A stretch of 64,000 nucleotides of DNA from Nocardia aurantia (GCF_009604425.1 NZ_WEGI01000009.1:186001-250000); one strand, 5' to 3'. Positions 1 to 9,643 are shown, counted from the first letter of the stretch. Made by a program: numbers and translations. Notes: generated by a model from the letters alone, not told the origin.

Positions 1-802
1 TGCCCATCCGGAAGCCTTGGGAGGCAGCGGTATCCATGCCGATCACCTGTCCTGCCGAATTCACCAGCGGCCCACCGGAATCGCCGGGCTGGATATTGGC
101 CGCGATCTGGATCAGGCCGGTGAGCTGCTCGGAACTGCCGGACGCGTCGTCGCTGGCGGTGATCGAGCGGTTCAGCGCGGTGACCCGGCCGGCGGCCGCC
201 GTCGGGCTGCCGGTGCCGCCGGCGTTGCCGACGCCGACCACGTTGTCGCCCACCGCGACCAGGTTGGAATCACCGATCGGTGCGGTGGTCAGTCCCGAGG
301 CGCCGGACAGGTGCACGACCGCGACATCCTCCTGGCGGTCGTAGCCGAGCACGGTGCCGGTGTAGGTGCGGCCGTTGCCGAGGTCGGTGACGGAGACCTT
401 GGTGGCGCCCTCCACCACGTGATTGTTGGTGAGCACGTCGCCGTCGGAGGTGAGGACGATCCCGGTTCCGGCGCCCTGGCCGTTCTGCAGTCCGAGCTGG
501 GTGTTGATGATCGCGATGCTGGGTGTGACCGTGCTCGCCGCGTCGTCGAGGTCGGCGGGCGACAGGTGCGAACTGGCCGGCTGCCCGTAGCTGCCGGGGG
601 ACTGTGCGACCGGGCCGCCCGGGGACCCGCCGTGCGGCGCCTGCAACCGGGTGCCCACCAGACCGATCACGACGGCCAGCACGGCGACGATCGCGGCGAC
701 CGCGGTGAAGGACAGGCCGTGCCGCGGCGGCCGGGCAGGCGGGGGTCCGTACGGTCGTGCCGGTTGCCCCGGCCAACTGGTCGAATTCGGGTACACGATC
801 AT
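1..802 (-). CDS. PepA/HtrA-like secreted trypsin-family serine protease (cut by window edge)
   Basis: The gene runs off the left edge, so its C-terminus, including any PDZ domain, is missing. After a short proline-rich cytoplasmic segment there is one hydrophobic helix (about residues 30-50), which anchors or exports the protein. The chymotrypsin fold follows, with its triad visible: His in TNNHVV, Asp in QEDVAVV and Ser in the GDSGGP motif near the window edge. The segments around these residues resemble mycobacterial PepA (Rv0125). Such proteases act in the cell envelope on misfolded or specific proteins. I start at the ATG ending at 802, preceded by GAGGAC; a GTG sits one codon further upstream. 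The partial sequence shows no missing key residue. Confidence 0.88.
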   Translation of the reverse strand, partial: MIVYPNSTSWPGQPARPYGPPPARPPRHGLSFTAVAAIVAVLAVVIGLVGTRLQAPHGGSPGGPVAQSPGSYGQPASSHLSPADLDDAASTVTPSIAIINTQLGLQNGQGAGTGIVLTSDGDVLTNNHVVEGATKVSVTDLGNGRTYTGTVLGYDRQEDVAVVHLSGASGLTTAPIGDSNLVAVGDNVVGVGNAGGTGSPTAAAGRVTALNRSITASDDASGSSEQLTGLIQIAANIQPGDSGGPLVNSAGQVIGMDTAASQGFRMG

Positions 803-1087
803 CACGTCCTCATCAGGCTCCGAGACTGCTCTTATCAGCATTACCCGCCTTTCTGAGAGCGTGCTGGGTGATTTCCGTGTTGTGACCGAGTCCTCGTCCG
901 ATCGGGATGTGATGCGGCCGTTCGGAGCCCGATGCGCGCGGTAATTCCGTCTCGGACACCGATTCCCGGGGCTGGGAATCCGGTGACGCGCGGCCGCCCG
1001 ATCGGGTCGTCCGGCACAGCGGTGACGAATCCGTGACGGCGTCGTACGCGGGTTCCCGGGCGGATCCACCCGCAGTACGCTCGCGAT
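803..1087. promoter_or_regulatory. Divergent intergenic region with leaderless promoter candidate
   Basis: No gene is supported in these 285 bases between the divergent protease and oxidoreductase genes. A TACGCT hexamer at 1076-1081 ends exactly 7 bases before the ATG at 1088, and there is no Shine-Dalgarno sequence, so the oxidoreductase is probably translated from a leaderless transcript. The protease promoter should lie in the AT-richer part around 830-880, but I could not fix its elements. Confidence 0.45.
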
Positions 1088-2809
1088 ATGGCCGAGTCTG
1101 GACTGCGGGCGGCGTGCGGTGTGGTGTCCGCGGGGCTGGCGCTGGGTGTTGCCGAACTGGTGGCGTTGCCGATCGGGACCGAGTGCACGCCGTTGGCGGC
1201 GCTGGGGTCCGCGGTCGTGGACCTGACGCCCGACGGCGTGCGGGAACGGGTGATCCGGCTCGTCGGCACCGGCGACAAGCTGCTGCTGTTCGTGCTGATG
1301 GGCGTGGTCGCGTTCGTCCTGGCGATGGTCGTCGGCCGGGTGGAGCGGATGCGCCGGCCGATCGGCAGTGCCTTGCTGGCCGTCTTCGGCGTGCTCGCGG
1401 CGCTGGCGGCGGTGACCCGCGCGAACGCGGCATGGACCTGGGCACTGCCCTCGATACTCGGGGTCGCGGCCGCGATCCTCGTCCTGCGCATGCTGATCCG
1501 GCGCCTGGAGATCGGATCCCCGGTTCCGGCAACGGACGAGGACGCGCCGGCGCCGGGAACCGGTGCGCTGCCGGTCCTCTTCGGCACCGCCGCCGCGACG
1601 ACGGCGCTGCGCAGGCGGATCCGGCCCGAGGCCGGCGGCCGCGGGGCGCCCCCGGCCGAGCCGGACATCCCGGCGCCGATCCGGCCGGAGGTAGCCGGAA
1701 CCGTTGCGGCCGAGCCCGATTCGGCACGATCCGGAACCGGGGTGGACCGGCGGACCATGGTCCGCGGCGTCGTGGGCATCGGCGTGCTGGCGGCGGTGAC
1801 GGGGATCGCGGGCCGGGTGCTCGGGCTCGAGGCGCACAACGTATCCGGCGAACGGGCCGCCGTGCGCCTGCCGGCGCCGAGTTCCGCGCAGCCGCCGGTG
1901 GATCCGGCCGCGGATCTCCGAATCCCCGGGCTCACTCCGTATCTGACGCCCAACAACGACTTCTACCGCATCGATACCGCGCTGGTGGTGCCGCAGGTGA
2001 GCACCACGACCTGGTCGCTGCGCATCCACGGCATGGTCGATCGCGAGATGCGCTACAGCTGGGACGATCTGGCGGCCCGCCCGGTGATCGAGCGGCTGGT
2101 GACGCTGACCTGCGTATCGAATCCGGTCGGCGGCGATCTGATCGGCAACGCGCGCTGGCTGGGCTACCGTCTCGCCGACCTGATCGCGGAGGCCGGGCCG
2201 CATCCGGAGGCCGACATGGTGCTCTCGCGCAGCATCGACGGCTTCACCGCGGGCAGTCCGCTGGCGACCCTGCTCGACGGCCGCGACGCGATACTGGCCG
2301 TGGGCATGAACGGCGAACCGCTGCCGGTGGAGCACGGCTATCCGGCCCGGTTGGTCGTGCCGGGCCTGTACGGCTACGTCTCGGCCACCAAATGGGTGAC
2401 CGAACTGGAGATCACCCGCTTCGATCGCGCCCAGGCGTTCTGGACCCAGCGCGGCTGGGCGCCGCGCGGGCCGATCAAGACCGGCACCCGCATCGACACC
2501 CCGAGCGGCAGCGGCAAGGTGAAGCGCGGCCGGACCGTGGTCGCCGGGGTCGCCTGGGCGCAGCATCGCGGGATCAGCGGTGTCGAGGTGCAGATCGACA
2601 ACGGTCCGTGGCAACCCGCGCGGCTGGCCGCCGAACCCTCGATCGACACGTGGCGGCAGTGGGCCTTCGAGTGGGACGCGGCGGCCGGGAAGCACCTGAT
2701 CCGGGCCCGCGCCACCGACGGCTCGGGCGCGATCCAGTCGAGCTCGTACGAGGACGTCGTGCCGGACGGGGCCGAAGGGTATCCGTCGGTCGCCGTCGAC
2801 GTGGCCTGA
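1088..2809 (+). CDS. Membrane-anchored molybdopterin-dependent oxidoreductase (sulfite-oxidase fold)
   Basis: This 573-aa protein has about four transmembrane helices in the first 150 residues, a Pro/Ala-rich linker, a further hydrophobic helix near residues 225-245, and then a sulfite-oxidase-type molybdopterin domain (about 270-460) and the C-terminal dimerisation Ig-like domain (about 465-573). Cys342 in LTCVSNP is the expected molybdenum ligand. The catalytic domain therefore probably sits on the outer face of the membrane. The family transfers oxygen or reduces S- and N-oxides, but the substrate cannot be read from sequence. No cytochrome or ferric-reductase-like partner gene is adjacent, so the electron partner is unknown. 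The start is supported by the TANNNT hexamer 7 bases upstream. Confidence 0.88.
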   Translation: MAESGLRAACGVVSAGLALGVAELVALPIGTECTPLAALGSAVVDLTPDGVRERVIRLVGTGDKLLLFVLMGVVAFVLAMVVGRVERMRRPIGSALLAVFGVLAALAAVTRANAAWTWALPSILGVAAAILVLRMLIRRLEIGSPVPATDEDAPAPGTGALPVLFGTAAATTALRRRIRPEAGGRGAPPAEPDIPAPIRPEVAGTVAAEPDSARSGTGVDRRTMVRGVVGIGVLAAVTGIAGRVLGLEAHNVSGERAAVRLPAPSSAQPPVDPAADLRIPGLTPYLTPNNDFYRIDTALVVPQVSTTTWSLRIHGMVDREMRYSWDDLAARPVIERLVTLTCVSNPVGGDLIGNARWLGYRLADLIAEAGPHPEADMVLSRSIDGFTAGSPLATLLDGRDAILAVGMNGEPLPVEHGYPARLVVPGLYGYVSATKWVTELEITRFDRAQAFWTQRGWAPRGPIKTGTRIDTPSGSGKVKRGRTVVAGVAWAQHRGISGVEVQIDNGPWQPARLAAEPSIDTWRQWAFEWDAAAGKHLIRARATDGSGAIQSSSYEDVVPDGAEGYPSVAVDVA

Positions 2810-2909
2810 TCCGCCGCGGCGCCGCTCCGGCGTCCGAGGGCCGGTCGCGGCCTCGATGTGATCGTCCACAGCACCCGGAACTCCCTTGCCCGCCCCTGTT
2901 CCACACCGT

Positions 2910-2927
2910 ATATTCGGCGTGGAATAT
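2910..2927. promoter_or_regulatory. Palindromic operator candidate for PadR regulator
   Basis: A perfect inverted repeat ATATTC-GGCGTG-GAATAT (6-6-6) lies 73 bases before the PadR-family start. It is AT-rich in a GC-rich background. PadR regulators typically autoregulate through such dyads and control the adjacent pump. Binding is inferred from position only. Confidence 0.5.
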
Positions 2928-3000
2928 TTGATGCGGGATATGTCCGGGGCCGCAGCTACGCTCTCCCCCGTGACGAGCGGAACGAAGGAGGAGCCGGCGA

Positions 3001-3704
3001 TGTCGAAGCAGCCGAGTGCGGTGCTGACGCCATTGGCGCTGGCGGTGCTCGCGCTGCTGGAAGAGCGTCCGATGCATCCGTACGAGATGTATCAACTGCT
3101 GCTCAGCCGTCGGGAGGAGTACTTCGTCAAGATCAGGCCCGGCTCGCTCTACCACACCGTGGACCGGCTGGCCGAGCAGGGACTGGTCCGGGCCGAGGGC
3201 ACCGACCGGGCCGGCAACCGGCCCGAGCGGACGACGTACCGCATCACCAAGCCGGGCACCGCGGCCCTGCGTACCCGGCTGACGGAGATCCTCCGCAAAC
3301 CGATCCGCGAATACCCGATCTTTCCGCAGGCCCTCTCGGAGGCGCACAACCTGCCCAAGGAGGAGGTCGTCGCCCTGCTCACCGAGCGCATCCGCTGGCT
3401 GGAGATGGACGTCACCGAACTCGACGCCCTGCAGGAGTGGGCCACCGCCCGCCGGGTGCCGCGCCGGTACTGGATGGTGCTCGAGTACCTGCGCGCGCAG
3501 ACCCACACCGAGGCCACCTGGCTGCGGCGCATCGTCGGCGAACTGGCCGACGGCGGCCTGGTCTGGCAGGAGTTCGGCCCCGACGGCTGTTTGATACCCG
3601 ACCACACCGCCGACGAGGGCATCGGGCACGACTGGGGGACCGAGGTCACCGACGATGTGCTCGCTTCACTGAAGAGGGGCGGTGCCACCCCTGCCGGCCA
3701 GTGA
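3001..3704 (+). CDS. PadR-family transcriptional regulator
   Basis: A 234-aa protein with the PadR winged helix at the N-terminus (about residues 8-95: LTPLALAVLALLEERPMHPYEM, then GSLYHTVDRLAEQGLV as the recognition segment and wing), followed by the helical C-terminal dimerisation domain of the Vir_act_alpha_C type. An ideal AAGGAGG site sits 8 bases before the chosen ATG, so longer in-frame extensions upstream are rejected. It is followed 92 bases later by a DHA2 efflux pump on the same strand. PadR proteins usually repress a neighbouring transporter until a small hydrophobic ligand binds, which is the most likely arrangement here, using the dyad at 2910-2927. Confidence 0.93.
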
Positions 3705-3796
3705 GCGCCGGCGGCCACCGGGCCGCGGCACGCCCTCCACCCGACCACCCGCCGGCCGCCGCAGCGGCCGGGACATTTCGAACGGAAACGAAAGTT

Positions 3797-5272
3797 ATGA
3801 CCACACAACGTAATCCGTGGCTGGCGCTGGGTGCGCTGGTCGTCGGGTTCTTCATGATCCTGCTGGACATGACCATCGTCGCGGTGGCCAATCCGGCGAT
3901 CATGACGGACCTGCACACCGACATCAACAAGGTCATCTGGGTCACCAGCGCGTACCTGCTCGCCTACGCGGTGCCGCTGCTGATCACCGGCCGCCTCGGC
4001 GACCGGGTCGGCCCGAAGAACATCTACCTGATCGGCCTCGTGGTCTTCACCCTGTCCTCGCTGTGGTGCGGCCTGTCCGGCAGCATCGAGATGCTCATCG
4101 CCGCCCGCGCGGTGCAGGGCCTCGGCGCGGCGCTGATGACCCCGCAGACCATGGCGGTGATCACCCGCACCTTCCCGCCACACCAGCGCGGCGCGGCCAT
4201 GGGCGCGTGGGGCGGCGTCGCCGGTCTGGCCACGCTCGTCGGCCCGATCCTCGGCGGCGTGCTGGTCGACGGCCTGGGCTGGAACTGGATCTTCTACATC
4301 AACGTGCCGATCGGCGTGATCGCGTTCGCCCTGGCCTGGGTGCTGGTCCCGAAGCTGGAGACCCATCGGCACAAGTTCGACCTGACCGGCGTCGCCCTGT
4401 CGGCCGTCGGCATGCTGCTGCTGGTGTTCGGTATCCAGGAGGGCAACGACCGGCACTGGGACGCCACGATCTGGGGTCTGATCATCGCCGGCGTGCTGGT
4501 CCTGGGCGTGTTCCTGTACACCCAGGCGCGCAACACCGGTGAGCCGCTGGTTCCGCTGAGCCTGTTCCGCGAACGCAACTTCGCGCTGGCCAACCTGGGT
4601 ATCGCGGCGATGGGCGCCACCATGACCACCCTGATGGTGCCCGCCTACTTCTGGCTGGAGGCGGTGCGCGGCTACACCCCGTCGCAGTCGGGTCTGGTGT
4701 TCGCGCCGATGGCCGTCGCGACCGGCATCTTCGGCCCGATCGTCGGCAAGATCTCCGACCGCATGAACCCGAAGGTCCTGCCGACCCTCGGCTTCGCCGT
4801 GTTCTCGGCGGTGGTGTTCACCTACGCCGCGATGATGACCCCGCACAGCCCGATCGCGGTGTTCATGATCATCGGCGTGGCCTCCGGTTTCGCCAACGCC
4901 TGCATCTGGGCCCCGCTGGCCTCCACCGCCACCCGCAACCTGCCCATCCAGCAGGCCGGCGCCGCGGCGGGCGTCTACAACACCACCCGCCAGATCGGCT
5001 CGGTGCTCGGCAGCGCCGCGATCAGCGCCCTGGTGTCGTCCCGGGTCAGCGCCCAGGGCCTGGTCACCGGCAAGATGTCCGAGGGCGCCGGCTCCCACAT
5101 CCCCGCCGCCCTCGCCGGCAAGTTCAGCACCGCCCTGAGCCAGTCGATGCTGCTGCCCGGTTTCATCCTGCTGATCGGCGTGGTGGCATCCATCGGCTTC
5201 GTCCGCTCGAAGTCCACCCCCGCGGCCGCCCCCGCCCAGCAGGACGCCGTCCCGGTCGACGCCGCCCACTGA
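3797..5272 (+). CDS. DHA2-family MFS drug/proton antiporter
   Basis: A 491-aa, 14-helix major facilitator of the EmrB/QacA type. Helix 1 carries the family motif LDMTIVAVANPAI, the loop between helices 2 and 3 has GRLGDRVGPK (motif A), and motif C (GPILGGVLVDGLGWNWIFYINVPIG) follows helix 5. The expected role is proton-driven export of lipophilic compounds across the plasma membrane. It lies directly downstream of the PadR regulator and is probably co-transcribed with it or controlled by it. The start ATG at 3797 is preceded by a weak purine-rich site. A strong hairpin follows the stop codon. Confidence 0.92.
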   Translation: MTTQRNPWLALGALVVGFFMILLDMTIVAVANPAIMTDLHTDINKVIWVTSAYLLAYAVPLLITGRLGDRVGPKNIYLIGLVVFTLSSLWCGLSGSIEMLIAARAVQGLGAALMTPQTMAVITRTFPPHQRGAAMGAWGGVAGLATLVGPILGGVLVDGLGWNWIFYINVPIGVIAFALAWVLVPKLETHRHKFDLTGVALSAVGMLLLVFGIQEGNDRHWDATIWGLIIAGVLVLGVFLYTQARNTGEPLVPLSLFRERNFALANLGIAAMGATMTTLMVPAYFWLEAVRGYTPSQSGLVFAPMAVATGIFGPIVGKISDRMNPKVLPTLGFAVFSAVVFTYAAMMTPHSPIAVFMIIGVASGFANACIWAPLASTATRNLPIQQAGAAAGVYNTTRQIGSVLGSAAISALVSSRVSAQGLVTGKMSEGAGSHIPAALAGKFSTALSQSMLLPGFILLIGVVASIGFVRSKSTPAAAPAQQDAVPVDAAH

Positions 5273-5290
5273 GCCACGGCTCCCACGAAG

Positions 5291-5322
5291 ACGGGCCCGG
5301 ATGTGAAAACACCCGGGCCCGT
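5291..5322 (+). terminator. Hairpin terminator after MFS gene
   Basis: A perfect 10-bp stem, ACGGGCCCGG/CCGGGCCCGT, with a 12-base loop lies 19 bases after the MFS stop codon. There is no U-tract, as is usual in actinobacteria. Confidence 0.75.
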
Positions 5323-5512
5323 TGCCTTCCGCCGTGCGGCCCGCCGCGGTCGGCCTCGGCGGGCTCAGGTCAACGATCTGCGGTGCTGCTGTGGGTCCGA
5401 GCTCCAGTGCTGTCCGACCACCGGCGCCGAATCCGGCAGTAGTGCCCCGCCCTCTTCGCGCAGTCGGCGTGGTCGCCGCCTCGAGCCCGACGGAACCCGC
5501 ACCAGCCGTTGG
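5323..5512. other. Intergenic stretch without supported gene
   Basis: Reading frames crossing this stretch have no ribosome-binding site and no recognisable protein. I see nothing else in it. Confidence 0.5.
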
Positions 5513-5689
5513 CTATCCGCCGGATCGGCGCATCGCCGACAACTCGGTGCGGCGCCGAAGTCGTTGTGCAGCATGATGAATCGCTTCGCGGATGATCTCG
5601 TCCGCGTCGATGTCACGCCGCTCGGCGGCCGCCACGATGATGGCCAGGTCTTCGGCGTCGGGCTGAATCGTGATCCGATGCAACGGCAT
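5513..5689 (-). CDS. Small ribbon-helix-helix-like protein (hypothetical)
   Basis: A 58-aa ORF beginning MPLHRITIQPDAEDL and containing AAAERRDIDADEIIREAIHH. The short strand, two helices and conserved spacing resemble CopG/Arc-type ribbon-helix-helix DNA-binding proteins or the antidote half of a toxin-antitoxin pair, but this is judged by pattern only. No toxin-like neighbour is visible: the upstream gene is sucA (same strand, 97 bases away, with a terminator between) and about 240 gene-free bases follow. The reading frame stays open a little upstream of this ATG without an obvious alternative start codon. Confidence 0.45.
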   Translation of the reverse strand: MPLHRITIQPDAEDLAIIVAAAERRDIDADEIIREAIHHAAQRLRRRTELSAMRRSGG

Positions 5690-5728
5690 ACGAGCGTTGT
5701 CGATGAATCGGAGCGCCCCGCAAACGAC

Positions 5729-5763
5729 CCGGGCCGGGACGCTCGGTGAGCGTCCCGGCCCGG
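5729..5763 (-). terminator. Strong hairpin terminator after sucA
   Basis: A perfect 15-bp GC stem (CCGGGCCGGGACGCT and its complement) with a 5-base loop begins 20 bases beyond the sucA stop codon, on the minus-strand downstream side. It probably ends the sucA transcript and isolates the small gene behind it. Confidence 0.85.
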
Positions 5764-5782
5764 AATCGGACTGCGAAGGGGA

Positions 5783-8700
5783 TCAGGCGGTCGGGGCGAA
5801 GGCCTCGCCGACGATCTCCGCCTGTTCGACGGCGTGCACCTTGCCGGAGCCCGAGGACGGGGCCGACATGGCGCGGCGCGAGATGCGGCGGAGCTTGCCG
5901 AAGCGTTCCGGCAGGATCTCCGGCAGGTTCAGGCCGAAGAACGGCCAGGCGCCCTGGTTGGCCGGTTCCTCCTGCACCCACACCAGATCGGTGGCGTTGG
6001 GGTAGGTGGCCAGCTTCTCGTTGAGGCGGTACGACGGGATCGGGTACAGCTGCTCGATCCGGACGATCGCCACGTCGTCGCGGTTCTTCTTGGCCTTCTC
6101 GGCGGCCAGCTCGTAGTAGAGCTTGCCCGAGGTCAGCAGGATCCGCTTCACCTTCGTACGGTCGCCGTCGCCGGTCTCGTAGGTCGGCTCCTCGAGCACC
6201 GAACGGAACTTGTTGTCGGTGAAGTCCTCGATGTTGGAGACGACGGCCTTGTTGCGCAGCATCGACTTCGGGGTGAAGACGATCAGCGGGCGGCGGATGC
6301 CGTCCAGCACGTGCCGGCGCAGCAGGTGGAAGTAGTTCGACGGAGTGGAGGGAACCGCCACCGTCATCGAACCCTCGGCGCACAGCATCAGGAACCGCTC
6401 GATGCGGCCGGAGGTGTGGTCCGGGCCCTGGCCCTCGTGGCCGTGCGGCAGCAGCAGCACGACCTCCGACAGCTGGCCCCACTTGGCCTCACCGGAGGAG
6501 ATGAACTCGTCGATGATCGACTGGGCGCCGTTGACGAAGTCGCCGAACTGCGCTTCCCACAGCACCAGCGCTTCCGGATTGCCCAGGGAGTAGCCGTATT
6601 CGAAGCCGACCGCGGCGTATTCGGAGAGCGCGGAGTCGTGCACCGCGAACCAGCCCGGGTTGGCGCTGCCGATGTTGTGCAGCGGGGTGTACTCGGCGCC
6701 GGTCTTGCGGTCGATGACCACCGAATGCCGCTGCGAGAAGGTGCCGCGGCGAGAGTCCTGACCGGTCAGGCGGACCGCGCGACCCTCGTCGACCAGCGTG
6801 CCGAAGGCCAGCAGCTCGGCGAACGCCCAGTCCACCTTGCCCTCGTAGGCCATCTCGCGGCGCTTCTCCAGCACCGGCTTCACGCGCGGGTGCACGGCGA
6901 AGTTCTCGGGCACGTTCAGGAAGGCGTCACCGATGCGCTGCAGCACGGTCTTGTCGACGGCCGTGACCACCGTGGTCGGCACGGTCTGTTCCATCTCGAC
7001 CGAATGGCTCGGGGCCGGCGGGTACTTCTCCAGTTCGCGGACCTCGTTGAACACCCGCTCCAGCTGGCCCTGGTAATCGCGCAGCGCGTCCTCGGCCTCC
7101 TTCATGGAGATGTCACCACGGCCGATCAGGGCCTCGGTGTAGGACTTGCGGACGCTGCGCTTGGTGTCGATGACGTCGTACATGTACGGCTGGGTCATCG
7201 ACGGGTCGTCGCCCTCGTTGTGGCCGCGGCGGCGGTAGCAGATGAGGTCGATCACGACGTCCTTGTGGAACTGCTCGCGGAAGTCGACCGCCAGCTGCGC
7301 CACCCAGACGCACGCCTCCGGATCGTCGCCGTTGACGTGGAACACCGGCGCGCCGATGAATTTGGCGATGTCGGTGGAGTACTCGGTGGACCGGCTGTTC
7401 TCCGGCGCCGTGGTGAAGCCGATCTGATTGTTCACCACGATGTGCACGGTGCCGCCGACCCGGTAGCCGCGCAGGCCACCCAGGTTCAGCGTCTCGGCGA
7501 CCACACCCTGGCCCGCGAACGCCGCGTCGCCGTGCAGCATCATCGGCACGACGGAGAAGGTGCGCGCCTCCTCACCCTTGGTGACGAGGTCTTCCTTGGT
7601 GAGCAGGTCCTGCTTGGCCCGGACCAGACCCTCCACGACCGGGTCGACCGCCTCCAGATGCGACGGGTTCGCGGTCAGCGACACCTTGATGTCGTTGTCG
7701 CCGAACATCTGGATGTAGGTGCCCTCGGCGCCGAGGTGGTATTTCACGTCGCCCGAGCCGTGGGTGGCGGCCGGGTTCATGTTGCCCTCGAACTCGGTGA
7801 AGATCTGCGAGTAGGGCTTGCCGACGATGTTGGCGAGCACGTTGAGCCGGCCGCGGTGCGGCATGCCGATGACGACCTCGTCGAGCGCGTGCTCGGCGCA
7901 CTGGTCGATGACCGCGTCCATCATCGGGATGGTGGTCTCGGCGCCCTCCAGCGAGAAGCGCTTCTGGCCGACGTACTTGGTCTGCAGGAAGGTCTCGAAG
8001 GCCTCGGCCGCGTTGAGCCGGGACAGGATGTACTTCTGCTGCGCGACGGTCGGCTTCTCGTGCTTCTGCTCGACCCGGTCCTGAATCCACTTGCGCTGCT
8101 CGGGATCCAGGATGTGGGTGTACTCGACACCGACGTGCCGGCAGTACGCGTCGCGCAGGATCGACAGCACGTCGCGTAGCTTCATGCGCTCCTGGCCGTG
8201 GAAGCCCGCGACGTTGAACTCGCGGTCCAGGTCCCACAGGGTCAGGCCGTGCTGGGTGACATCGAGGTCCGGGTGGCTGCGGAACTTGTCCTTCACCAGC
8301 CGCAGCGGATCGGTGTCGGCCATCAGGTGACCGCGGTCGCGATAGGCGGCGATCATCTCCTGGACGCGCACGCTCTTGTCGACGCCGCGTTCCTTGATGT
8401 CCTTGCGCCACCGCACGGGCTCGTACGGCACACCCATCGTGTGGAAGACCTCGTCGTAGAACTCGTCCGCGATGAGGAGCTGATGGATGGTGCGCAGGAA
8501 GTCGCCGGACTCCGCGCCCTGGATGATGCGGTGGTCGTAGGTCGAGGTGAGCGTCATCAGCTTGCCGACGCCGATCTCGGCGAGCTGTTCGTCGCTCATG
8601 CCCTGGAACTCGGCCGGGTATTCCATGGCGCCGGCGCCGACGATGGCGCCCTGGCCCGGCATCAGCCGCGGCACCGAGTGGTTGGTGCCGATGGTGCCCG

Positions 8701-9643
8701 GGTTGGTCAGGGAGATGGTGACCCCGGTGAAGTCCTCGGTGGTCAGCTTGCCGTCCCGGGCCCGGCGGACGATGTCCTCGTAGGCCGAGTGGAACTGCCC
8801 GAAGGTCATGGTCTCGGTGTTCTTGATGGCCGCGACCACGAGCGTGCGGCTGCCGTTCTTCCCCGGGAGGTCGATGGCCAGGCCCAGATTGGTGTGCGCC
8901 GGGGTGACCGCGTTCGGCTTGCCGTCGATCTCGGCGAAGTGCCGGTTCATGTTCGGGAACGACTTGACCGCCTGGACGATCGCATAACCGAGCAGATGGG
9001 TGAACGAGATCTTGCCGCCGCGGGTGCGGGCCAGATGATTGTTGATGACCACCCGGTTGTCGATCATCAGCTTCGCCGGGATGGCCCGGACGCTGGTGGC
9101 CGTCGGGATGGTCAGCGAGGCCGCCATGTTCTTCACAATGGCGGCGGCCGGGCCGCGCAGCACCTGCGACTGGTCGGCGGCGGGTTCCGCGGGCTTCGGG
9201 GCGGTGGCCGGCGCGGCGACCGCGGCGGGCTGCGTGGTCCGCGCCTGCGGCGGCGCGGCGGCGGTCGAGGCCGCCGCGGCGATCTTCGGAGCGGGGGCCG
9301 CGGGCGCGACGGGCGCCGAGGTGGGCTTGGGGGCCGGAGCGGCCGTGGGCTTGGGGGCCGAAGCGGCGGCGGGCTTGGGAGCCGGTGCGGCGGCGGGCTT
9401 CGGAGCCGGGGTGGAGGCGGCGGGCGGGGCAGCGGGCGCCGGGGCCGGAGCGGGCGCGGCCGTCGCCGGGGCGGCGACAGCGGACTGCCCGTTGGCCGTG
9501 GTGTCGGCCGTGGCATCCGGGGTGTAGTCGGCCAGAAATTCGTGCCAGCTCTCATCGACGGACGAGGGGTCCTGTTTGTACCTTTGGTACATCTCGTCGA
9601 CGAGCCACTGGTTCTGTCCGAACTGGGATGTTGAGCTGCTCAC
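5783..9643 (-). CDS. sucA: Multifunctional 2-oxoglutarate decarboxylase/dehydrogenase E1 with fused E2 domain (SucA/Kgd)
   Basis: This roughly 1286-aa TCA-cycle enzyme is very similar throughout to mycobacterial Kgd. Its order is: an N-terminal FGQNQWLVDEMYQ segment, an Ala/Pro/Lys-rich linker with repeated APKP units (about 45-150), an E2 acyltransferase domain (about 160-370) with the DHRIIQGAESGD active-site motif, and the thiamine-diphosphate E1 domain, including HGDAAFAGQG and NGDDPEA. It decarboxylates 2-oxoglutarate and passes the succinyl group on in a complex with the E2/E3 subunits. The GTG at 9643 gives VSSSTSQFGQN, matching the family's N-terminus. An ATG at 9661 adds six residues and cannot be excluded. 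The linker is longer than in Mycobacterium tuberculosis Kgd. Confidence 0.97.
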   Translation of the reverse strand: MSSSTSQFGQNQWLVDEMYQRYKQDPSSVDESWHEFLADYTPDATADTTANGQSAVAAPATAAPAPAPAPAAPPAASTPAPKPAAAPAPKPAAASAPKPTAAPAPKPTSAPVAPAAPAPKIAAAASTAAAPPQARTTQPAAVAAPATAPKPAEPAADQSQVLRGPAAAIVKNMAASLTIPTATSVRAIPAKLMIDNRVVINNHLARTRGGKISFTHLLGYAIVQAVKSFPNMNRHFAEIDGKPNAVTPAHTNLGLAIDLPGKNGSRTLVVAAIKNTETMTFGQFHSAYEDIVRRARDGKLTTEDFTGVTISLTNPGTIGTNHSVPRLMPGQGAIVGAGAMEYPAEFQGMSDEQLAEIGVGKLMTLTSTYDHRIIQGAESGDFLRTIHQLLIADEFYDEVFHTMGVPYEPVRWRKDIKERGVDKSVRVQEMIAAYRDRGHLMADTDPLRLVKDKFRSHPDLDVTQHGLTLWDLDREFNVAGFHGQERMKLRDVLSILRDAYCRHVGVEYTHILDPEQRKWIQDRVEQKHEKPTVAQQKYILSRLNAAEAFETFLQTKYVGQKRFSLEGAETTIPMMDAVIDQCAEHALDEVVIGMPHRGRLNVLANIVGKPYSQIFTEFEGNMNPAATHGSGDVKYHLGAEGTYIQMFGDNDIKVSLTANPSHLEAVDPVVEGLVRAKQDLLTKEDLVTKGEEARTFSVVPMMLHGDAAFAGQGVVAETLNLGGLRGYRVGGTVHIVVNNQIGFTTAPENSRSTEYSTDIAKFIGAPVFHVNGDDPEACVWVAQLAVDFREQFHKDVVIDLICYRRRGHNEGDDPSMTQPYMYDVIDTKRSVRKSYTEALIGRGDISMKEAEDALRDYQGQLERVFNEVRELEKYPPAPSHSVEMEQTVPTTVVTAVDKTVLQRIGDAFLNVPENFAVHPRVKPVLEKRREMAYEGKVDWAFAELLAFGTLVDEGRAVRLTGQDSRRGTFSQRHSVVIDRKTGAEYTPLHNIGSANPGWFAVHDSALSEYAAVGFEYGYSLGNPEALVLWEAQFGDFVNGAQSIIDEFISSGEAKWGQLSEVVLLLPHGHEGQGPDHTSGRIERFLMLCAEGSMTVAVPSTPSNYFHLLRRHVLDGIRRPLIVFTPKSMLRNKAVVSNIEDFTDNKFRSVLEEPTYETGDGDRTKVKRILLTSGKLYYELAAEKAKKNRDDVAIVRIEQLYPIPSYRLNEKLATYPNATDLVWVQEEPANQGAWPFFGLNLPEILPERFGKLRRISRRAMSAPSSGSGKVHAVEQAEIVGEAFAPTA

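Noticed and set aside
2574..3629. Minus-strand ORF over the PadR gene and oxidoreductase end
   Set aside because: Shadow of the plus-strand genes; no recognisable protein.
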